NCBI GenBank assembly: GCA_023136785.1
Contig: JAGLQP010000011.1
Span: forward strand, 1 to 15,121
Length of the DNA: 15,121 bases
Reading direction: 5' to 3'
DNA from: Spirochaetales bacterium
Lineage (GTDB): Bacteria; Spirochaetota; Spirochaetia; SZUA-6; DRHE01
Shown here: piece by piece, positions 14,664 to 15,121 of the stretch
Layout of the letters: every line of letters starts with the position of its first letter
Numbering within the stretch: the first letter of the stretch is position 1
The notes under the pieces: model-generated
What the model was told of the DNA's origin: nothing
Database searches by the model: none
Seen by the model: only the letters and a program-made list of their open reading frames with translations
Translations under genes and position numbers: made by a program

Positions 14664-14927
14664 ATGATCGGTGCAGGTGTGTTTTTGGGCATAGGAAATG
14701 CCGTCCGCGTCGTCGGTCTCGATGGGGTGCTTCTCACCTTTTCCCTATACACGCTTTTGGCCCTTTTCACCGCGATCCGGCGGACCGTATCATCGTTGCC
14801 TCGGCTCAGGAAACTCCTGGATATAGCCGATATTCTCAATGTAGCAGAGGTGATTTTCATGGTTGGGATGCGGCATCTTGTATTCTTTCATCTTCGCTTT
14901 TTCTCACCCCCCAACCGTAGTAGATAA
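14664..14927 (+). CDS. Possible small membrane protein, unrecognised
   Basis: The 87-residue frame is strongly hydrophobic at about residues 1-38 (MIGAGVFLGIGN, then GVLLTFSLYTLLALFT) and again at about 58-76 (NVAEVIFMVGMRHLVFFHL), which could give two or three membrane helices. A basic linker with LPRLRKLLDIADI lies between. The ribosome site is poor and I recognise no family. It lies 52 bases after korB on the same strand. It could be a chance frame, since other frames are open here too. It is the only candidate gene in 14612-14927. Confidence 0.25.
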   Translation: MIGAGVFLGIGNAVRVVGLDGVLLTFSLYTLLALFTAIRRTVSSLPRLRKLLDIADILNVAEVIFMVGMRHLVFFHLRFFSPPNRSR

Positions 14928-14979
14928 TCCTGGGAAAGTTCAGCGGGGTTAAGGCGACCAGCAGGGAGAACAAGCACTG

Positions 14980-14995
14980 CGAACGAGGGCGTTCG
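14980..14995. repeat. Palindrome upstream of the right-edge promoter
   Basis: CGAACG-AGGG-CGTTCG has perfect 6-base arms. An outer pair, GAACA (14968-14972) and TGTTC (15006-15010), flanks it. It resembles the CGAAC-N4-GTTCG SOS box but the spacing is two bases longer. It lies about 65 bases upstream of the predicted transcription start, as for an activator site, or it may form a hairpin. Confidence 0.4.
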
Positions 14996-15016
14996 TGCAG
15001 CACTGTGTTCGTATGG

Positions 15017-15045
15017 TTGACTGCAACGAAGAAATTGTGTATTCT
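15017..15045 (+). promoter_or_regulatory. Predicted promoter firing out of the right edge
   Basis: -35 TTGACT (15017-15022), a 17-base spacer, -10 TATTCT (15040-15045). No start codon with a convincing frame follows before 15121, so the gene it serves begins beyond the window. Apart from this and the palindrome, 14928-15121 holds nothing I can support. Confidence 0.5.
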
Positions 15046-15121
15046 TATTTGGTGATCTTCAGAATGGGCTTGCTGAAGTCAAAATAAAGAGAAATAACAA
15101 GCCCGATGGTGTTGACCTTGC

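Noticed and set aside
14980..14995. A canonical LexA/SOS box
   Set aside because: The half-sites fit CGAAC/GTTCG but the spacer is six bases instead of four.

Overview
The window looks like a piece of a moderately GC-rich bacterial chromosome; the GC content is judged by eye and was not computed. The organism is probably an anaerobe. It carries two thiamine-diphosphate 2-oxoacid:ferredoxin oxidoreductases (an IorAB type and a KorAB type), a Cys-rich GCAxxG-type redox protein and an FMN-type reductase, and no aerobic respiratory genes. Shine-Dalgarno sites (AGGAGG, GGAG) and sigma70-like -35/-10 boxes are easy to see. A spirochaete or similar anaerobic lineage would fit the gene mix, but that is an impression and not a demonstrated assignment.

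Left part (1-1430, minus strand): a flavodoxin-fold reductase cut by the window edge, preceded by a TetR regulator. A nearly identical 19-bp operator (17 of 19 bases) lies at the same place over both promoters, so this appears to be a small self-contained regulon. Next (1484-3055) come a small DUF4870 membrane protein on the minus strand and, divergently, a class I DAHP synthase, the first enzyme of aromatic amino-acid synthesis.

Middle (3264-7219): an Lrp/AsnC regulator is divergent from iorA-iorB. IorA has no C-terminal two-cluster ferredoxin domain, yet keeps the four cysteines expected for the cluster next to TPP. A C_GCAxxG_C_C redox protein ends tail-to-tail inside iorB. Then come an alkyltransferase-like (ATL) DNA-repair protein and the decayed, twice-frameshifted end of a DUF6036-like nucleotidyltransferase gene. 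The order aroF - lrp - iorAB suggests shared aromatic amino-acid/arylpyruvate metabolism (inference).

Right part (7259-14611): two overlapping genes encode a heterodimeric ABC exporter with one degenerate and one catalytic ATP site. Divergent from it is an operon of a DUF1028-TPR protein (Ntn-hydrolase-like, function unknown) followed by korA and korB, with a 13-nt gap and then a 26-nt overlap. The last 510 bases hold one weak small membrane-protein ORF, a palindrome, and a good promoter that fires out of the right edge.

No rRNA, tRNA, CRISPR array, insertion sequence or phage gene was seen. No clear intrinsic terminator (hairpin plus T-tract) was found.
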